The position numbers and the translations under genes are program-made. From Euwallacea fornicatus (lineage: Eukaryota > Arthropoda > Insecta > Coleoptera > Curculionidae), in NCBI RefSeq assembly GCF_040115645.1, contig NC_089542.1, positions 6,758,001 through 6,822,000 of the forward strand: a DNA stretch of 64,000 nucleotides. The letters are read 5' to 3'. Numbering within the stretch: the first letter of the stretch is position 1; each line of letters opens with the position of its first letter. Under the pieces are notes generated by a model. It had not been told where the DNA came from, searched no databases, and was given only the letters and a program-made list of their open reading frames with translations. Shown here one piece after another: positions 57,707 to 64,000 of this stretch.

Positions 57707-60700
57707 GAACATTCGTGGCTTGAAGCGCCTTTTTTACTCGAACGTCGACATTCGATAATAACTTAGTGACTTCCCAATAATACAATAATCCAATATGGAC
57801 CAATAGGACCCCCATAACATCCACATCTCAATCAGCAAAAGGCGTCAAAGCAATTAAACTAAACATTTAGCTTACGTTTTCTTTGCCCTATCAACAGTCA
57901 TATAACGATCTTGTTCGGCTCTTAAAATGGGTTAATGGATAGTGAAGAGAAATAAACAAATAATTCGTCCAAAGAGAAAATAAAAATGTTTGTTTTGAAG
58001 ACTTCTCGATGATTATGCGCGTTCGGGTAAGGATTAATAAAGATATTGACACGCTAACGATCCAATGGACTTGACTATTAAAAAGCCTCGTTGAAGATAA
58101 TTGATGAGGCTGTTTAACCTTATTACTGGCAATTGAAGCAGGAGGCTCTATCTTGACCGATGGCCCTGTTCCGTCTGAGTGAAATCCATTAATAATTCAC
58201 ATTCTTCAATAATAATTAATCTAAGAGGGAAAACCGCAAAGACTGTCAAACCTATATCGCTAATAACCATTTGCACCAATGGACATTGGAGAATGTATGA
58301 CCTAATAGGTTCATAAACGCCTTCTTAGGTTTCATTAAGACTATCATGTCGGCACATTTATGTACGCGCATCTTAATGGAAGCAATTAATTTATGATTTA
58401 AGAGGTTGGAAAGAGGTAAAAGTCGGAATTTGTAGCTTGTGCCGGGGAATACACCTTCTTGTAAAAGTTATTGTCAGGAGGTCCTTTTCTCGACAGAAAT
58501 CCTGATTGGATCAGGCTGTAATTACGAAAGTGGATCGGAGATAAACGGCCGAGCTGGGGCGAGCTTCAATAGAATTTAACGAAAATGGTCGGATTAGCAA
58601 GTAGTACAAGAGCATTTGTTCCATATAAGATAAGGCTAAAGGGTGTTTATACACCTTTCAATCAATAAAATATAATTGAAGCTATACTTAAATACTTGAA
58701 ACTAGGAGCGGCTTCCGGAATTTGAACAAGACGTTCCCGAAAAATATCGCAGAATTGGGAAAAACGAAAGAAAAAAAAATTACAAGCGATTCTAAAAGGG
58801 CTAAAAAACCAATGTGAAAATTCATGTTTCTGATATTTCCGCTACATAACTGTTGCAGGAATGACCCAGATAGTAACTACTAAGAATATTGGAGAGCTAG
58901 AAAACTTCTGACTACTTTGCAAATACGGGTCTATTGTAACAGACTGAGAAGTCTTATAAAATTCAAAATAAGTCACAATATAAATGGCGCAAATGTTTCT
59001 AAGAACTTTCAGCATTATCAACTACTTCAATTGTCTTCTATTTTGCTAAAGAGAAATGAAGAAGAAAAGGGTGAATTTAATTTTCTCAAGTGTCAGAAAT
59101 TTAATTCAATATAAGATAGGCAATATTTGTAGAATAAAATCACTTAGAAGGAGAGGCGAGGCAAGACGGTTAATTAATATTAGCATTAACATTAGAGAAT
59201 AAGACAAAATGAATCTCCTAGGAATAATGAACAGAATACATAAGTAAAGTTTGAGACAAAATACTAGATTCATTTGGAATTTTTAGCAGTGAACCTTTTC
59301 GAAAAACCGATAGTCATAAATAAAAACATTTTCTCTAGAATCCGAATACTTTGAAAGAAGACCTTTGCGCAAGTCTGTGTCAAAAGGAAAATTAACACGA
59401 GCGCAAGTAATACTGAAAATACGGAAAGGTAGGTGATTCGATAATCCTAAAGTGAAGCTAACAATACATTCAACATGAGAAGCTCCGCTTTAGATGGAAA
59501 TGTTTATTCGTGAAAATGATAGATTTTCGGTCGTAGGACTTACCAGCACTGTGGCAATCAATTACGACCATATGGCGAAAATCGACCACGTGGTAGGTGT
59601 ATTTTTCGCAAGGAAAACATGTAAGTTAACCTGACGAGAAGCTTATATGACAAGCCTATATATATATTAAATAAAATCACAGCAACGGAAAAAACGTTGG
59701 ATCTTGGATGTGTTCATGAAACGGAAAGTCCTGACAACAAAAGAATCTTGTAAGAAAGAGAACTAAGAGGAACGACACAAATAATTAGAAACATATCAAG
59801 TTATAAAAAGCGGCGAAAACTATTAGGGAAAAAATGATTGAAGGATTAGTGAGTAGAATCTTGACATGTAATCTTATGTTAATGTTATAATATTAATATG
59901 CAATCCACACAACCCTAAAAAAATTCGTTCTCCATCAATATAAAACATTAATTGATACATTTTCATGATGCCCTTTATGTAGTCTCTCAACGTTAGATTA
60001 ATGGTTTAAATTCTGTAGGATGCTTACTGCTGGACATTATAATTTTCAAGAGATAAGCTCCAGGACTATGGCAGTATTTTTCGTGAAAGGGCAGACTTCA
60101 AAGTGCTAAACATTTCACTGCGGATCTAATTATCCGGAAAAGCCCTTTGTGAGCGGAGAAATTGTTTTCGGCAACGGCTAATTTTGGCCAAATGACCTGT
60201 TGAAAAGGAGAGCATTATTTTAAAATGGCCGATGTTTCGAAGAACACTCGTTAAACAGAGCAATAACTCCGACATTAATTTGAAACAAGTTTAAATTACC
60301 GACGTATTTGCGTTATCGGGGGACTTTTGCCGGATTTGGTTGCAAATGCAAAATAAATTAGGAGATATTCACTTCTTTGTTGTTTTTCACCATCCGAAGC
60401 GATACAAAGCAAACGAAAAACGAGCAATATCATTAATTGCCAAGCTGCCATTAAAGGACCCGCAGGGTGTACTTTCCATCATCTCCCGAAACTAATGACT
60501 CGCATTCGGACCCCCATATTTTTTTCCTTTAAAATCGTGATGCAGCAGTTAAAACTCGATCTTCTCGTGGAGCGGGCCCTCTCGAAAAGGAATTAAAAAA
60601 TCCTTTTCGGATTAATAAAGACATCAAAATATTTTAAGAGCCCGCCTAAAGTCGCGATAAATCATTGCAAGGCGCGTTTTGTATTGCAATTCGAAGAACC

Positions 60701-62695
60701 GACGTAAAAAAGTGTCCTGTCACTCGTTAATTCACCGCCTTTCGTTTTCCTACCCCAACTGGAGGGCTTTATGATGACGTGATGAAGCTCGAATGGTTTT
60801 TAAGTGGTTAAAATAGTCAATGAAGAGGGCTAGGTAAATTTCTAAGTATTCCGGAAAGTCACACTTGGCATCGCCGCAATTTTCACTTGTCGCGACACCT
60901 TTCTAATAGATGTGAGGCAGCTGCGAGAGATGCCAGGAACTCGCCAATGTTGTCAGACTTCGAAAATATTCTGCAATGATTGGCATTTTTTCAAGAAGAA
61001 CTTTTTCCATTCTTTCACTTATCAAGAGACAAAAACTCATCAGATATTGATTTGTACACAGTCGAGAATATTTAGAATACAAATAATCTATCCCGAAGCG
61101 TGTCACTAGAACGTAAATAACTTGTTCTAAAGCGTTTTTTGTGACTCGCACCTTCGCAACTTCGGACCCCCAACAGAGGGGTTTCTTCATTGCAATCTAA
61201 TGGGGTCAAGGAATGTGCATACATTCATTAAATATCAAAGAACGAAACATACAACGGAGGAGGCAAATTAAACTTTAAAAACCAAAAAATTCCACATTCG
61301 CAACGTTGCAACCGTTGCTTTTGTTCGTCATGCGATTCTAGCACTCTTTTCAAGAATATGACGTCAATGTCAGACCCGTGGGAGGATAGTCGAGGTTGCC
61401 AGACTGTGAAAAGTTAGTAAGAAATCAGAATTATTTTCTCGGACTCTCCCATTTAATAAGTTACTGAAACTTCTAAAAAATAGTTTTAAATGCTGGTGGG
61501 AACATTTAGACCACCAATAATTTGTTCGAAAGCGTCTTTTTACGACATTCTTATTCGAGTGATAAATTAGGAATAATTAATAAGCCCTTTGAAATGGCCG
61601 CTCGTAAACCGAAACATTTCGACTTTAATAAAGTTTGTCATCTAAAAAACGATTTAATTAAACGTTCGGGGAGATATTTTCAAATCGAATGCCCCCCGGT
61701 GACCTTAAAATTTATTTGTATTACCGTCTGTTCCGTACTTTAGCTGATTAGTTTTTAAATATCCGTCAAGCCCGAAGGGTGCTACCTACTTGGGATTTCT
61801 TACTTTACTGCCGAGTGCATTTGCACGAAAAACTGCCTCGTACGCATATAAATAAAAGCATTAAAATCCTGCGGGTCTGGGCTGAGAGTGCACTAATCTC
61901 AGGCAAGGAATGTAATTAGGAAAGGAAAGCAGGAAAACGAATTATGTACCTGGAGTGAAACGGCCTAATGGGCAGCTTTAAAGGCCTTATTTAGCGAAGC
62001 TGCCCACGCTCAACTAAATGAAATGCGTAAATTGAAATACTTTGGTGTCATGTGAGACAAACTGCCCAAACCAGATAGTTTACAGTTTATGTCGGCAAAT
62101 CAAATGAATTGGAATATAATATATGTACGTCCAAAATGACGTTCCCCGGGGACACAATCGTATCTCCCTCAATGAATGTCCTTCGTAAGTGACTGATAGC
62201 TCCCTGTGCGCTCATGTTGACATAGAAACGCTATCATGGAGATTTCAATTATGCTATGTGACTGTATTGTTTTCGTTTACCGCGCTGTAATAGGGTGTAA
62301 CTGTTTAGTTTGATGGAACATCCACGCTCCCTGGAGTCAGCTATTTCGGAAATTACATCGCCTGTCAGTGGAGCTTGATTTTGGGACCAGATAATAATAT
62401 GGATATGCATTACTATATAAACATTCGACTCCATCAAGTTGCGAGATATTACAATAAGGAGGAAATTTACCCTGGACGGCCTGCGATAGGCCAGTATGCA
62501 CGGAGTTAATTTTTGTAATTTAACAAGTTGCTGCGAGTTTGTTATGGAGGTTAGAAAAAAAGTTTTTTATATAAAAACTTGGCATATCGACGGATTTTTT
62601 GCGATGTGATATTAGAAAAAATGAATGAAGACCCGAACCGGAAAACGTCGGTCTGAGTTGAGTTTTTTTTTAATGAGATTCTCTATAGACAGTAG
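57707..62695. other. Long non-coding stretch, no recognised transposon
   Basis: About 5 kb with no transposase or inverted-end element that I can detect, the cleanest stretch of the window. Frames at 58917-59114, 60903-61190, 61522-61743 and 62249-62437 match nothing. A GTTC.AAAGCGT-type word repeats near 61122 and 61525. It may hold regulatory sequence of the host locus. Confidence 0.4.
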
Positions 62696-62699
62696 TGGT

Positions 62700-64000
62700 C
62701 AAAAGTAGATACACAAAGAGAATTTTTCAAGTAAATCGTGCATGTGTTAATTGATCTGTTTCCTATCCATCTGTGTTATCTGTCGCAAAAAAAGGTTATA
62801 ACAAATAACAAATGAATGTTAATAAAGTTACTTTATTGTCAATAAAAAAATTATTTTTTGGCATTCACCTGGTTAAAAGTAGATAGACGTAGTGAAAACA
62901 GTTCAATTTACTTTAAATTCTTAAGATATCAGAAAAATACTAGTACAATTTGCATTTGGCTTATAATCTGTAACATGCCTCGTGGTGTAAAGGCTTTCAC
63001 TGATTTAAAAGAGCGAATTGTCAAAGCTTTTAATGAGAGTGAATGGCAAGTGTAAATTGCCCGCATGTTCGGTGTTACAAAAGGCACTATTTGCGCTGTA
63101 CCATAAAGATATCAAAGAACTTGATTAATTAACCCAAATCTGAAAACTGGACGACCGAACAAGCTACACAGAAAAGATATGAGGAAGATAAACGCTATTT
63201 AATACTAAAAATCTATTCGTGTCTGCGAAACTTCGATCTGAGCTGGAAGTTCAAAAACTATAAGACAAAGATTAGTCGAAAAGAAATTATTTCCACGTAG
63301 ACCATCAAAAAACCCACCATTCAGTAAGGAAAATCGGAAGAACCCAATGGAATTTACTAGACAACATATTCATTGGTTCAAACGGGATTGGGAATGAGTT
63401 TGCTGGAGCGATGAATTCAAGTTAAATTTGTTCAATTCCGATGGCATTCAATACCTCAAACGTTCCACTGGTCGGCGATTAAACACTAAATACACCAGAC
63501 CCACGGTTAAGCATGGAGGGGGATCGGTAATGATACGGGAGATGCTTCAGCGGTTTTGGTATTGGCCCGCAATATGAAATAAATGGAATCATGGACAGGT
63601 CTATGTGCAGAGACATACTTCAGAATTTTACGTTACCTTAAGTTTAAGACAATTTATCCTTAAGATTCTATTTACAACACTAAAACGGCAAAGATTCCCC
63701 AAAGTTAGTTCAACCATTTCTTGAAGGAGAAAAAGTATAAATTTTGAAGCGCTCGATCTACATTCCATAGAAAATCTGTCGCAGATTGTTGATCAAGGAT
63801 TGAGAGATAAAATTTTTTAAATTCCGATCACCTGTTTACTGAAATTAAAGAAAAGTGGCAAAATATTGATCCAGTATTATTAAACAAATTGATTTAATCA
63901 GTGCCGAGTCAATGTCAGGCACTCACTGGCAATAATGGGTATTTTACCAAATATTAGTGCTTTGGAAAGGTTCCAATTGATTTTTGAAATCATTTGAAGG
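62700..64000 (+). mobile_element. Tc1-like transposon, third family, right end outside the window
   Basis: Starts CAGTAGTGGTCAAAAGTAGA, the usual Tc1 style. A related block, CTGGTTAAAAGTAGATAG, lies about 170 bp inside (near 62870), consistent with the IR-DR arrangement of some Tc1 elements. The transposase gene runs to 63957; the right TIR would lie beyond 64000. Confidence 0.75.
62975..63957 (+). pseudogene. Tc1-like transposase, decayed
   Basis: ATG at 62975: MPRGVKAFTDLKERIVKAFN then ESEWQV and a stop, followed by IARMFGVTKGTICAV. The linker has PRRPSKNPPFSKENR; the core VCWSDEFKLNLFNSDGIQYL (first D) and RPTVKHGGGSVMI; the second and DD34E regions (63600-63800) are broken; the end is EIKEKWQNIDPVLLNKLI, a stop, then SVPSQCQALTGNNGYFTKY-stop at 63955-63957. 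Many stops; inactive. Confidence 0.82.

Noticed and set aside
1..64000. CRISPR arrays, tRNA or rRNA genes, bacterial operons, integrated viruses
   Set aside because: No regularly spaced identical repeats, no clover-leaf or rRNA sequence noticed by eye, and no viral gene recognised; tRNAscan and a virus protein search would settle this.

Overview
This is eukaryotic, almost certainly insect, intronic DNA. It is AT-rich, has no operons or bacterial-type coding density, and carries many decayed Tc1/mariner, pogo/Tigger and Ty3/gypsy remnants. Of the host genes, I can support only one exon: positions 28917-29312 on the minus strand encode the first immunoglobulin domain of a netrin receptor of the UNC-5 family, with clean splice sites on both sides. 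No second unc-5 exon is visible, so the window appears to be two very long introns (at least 28.9 kb on the 3' side and 34.7 kb on the 5' side of the exon). A beetle or another large-genome insect is a guess from the transposon mix.

Layout. 1-6 kb: a Tc1-like element (1869-4032) whose transposase gene is split by a mariner-like insertion (2226-2831). 6-9 kb: small inverted-repeat elements. 8.8-10.8 kb: an unidentified repeat 'X' followed by a mariner with TA duplications; the same X-mariner pair recurs at 42.1-43.9 kb. 13-14.3 kb: a 1.3-kb near-palindrome. 18.5-20.5 kb: a fold-back element and a Ty3/gypsy reverse transcriptase/RNase H remnant. 22.9-23.2 kb: a LINE reverse-transcriptase fragment. 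23.8-32.2 kb: three mariner-like elements with very long terminal inverted repeats, two of them on either side of the unc-5 exon. 32.3-35.5 kb: MITE-like elements and a mariner remnant. 36.1-39.2 kb: a second Tc1 and a Tigger-like element. 41.3-44.8 kb: a cluster of three mariner copies. 45.5-46.3 kb: a diverged tandem repeat of about 155 bp. 47.9-56 kb: an old Tigger-like copy, a 374-bp duplication, a 40-bp quasi-periodic tract, and a younger Tigger-like element sitting inside the long terminal repeat of a DD41D mariner. 56.9-57.7 kb: another fold-back element. 57.7-62.7 kb: no recognised feature. 62.7 kb to the end: a third Tc1.

No transposase is intact; every one has frameshifts, stops or lost catalytic residues, so the elements are dead copies or could only be mobilised in trans. 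The most notable themes are the DD41D (rosa-type) elements with TIRs of roughly 200-535 bp, clear nested insertions with diagnostic TA duplications, and a candidate 58-bp spliceosomal intron inside a Tigger-like transposase gene.
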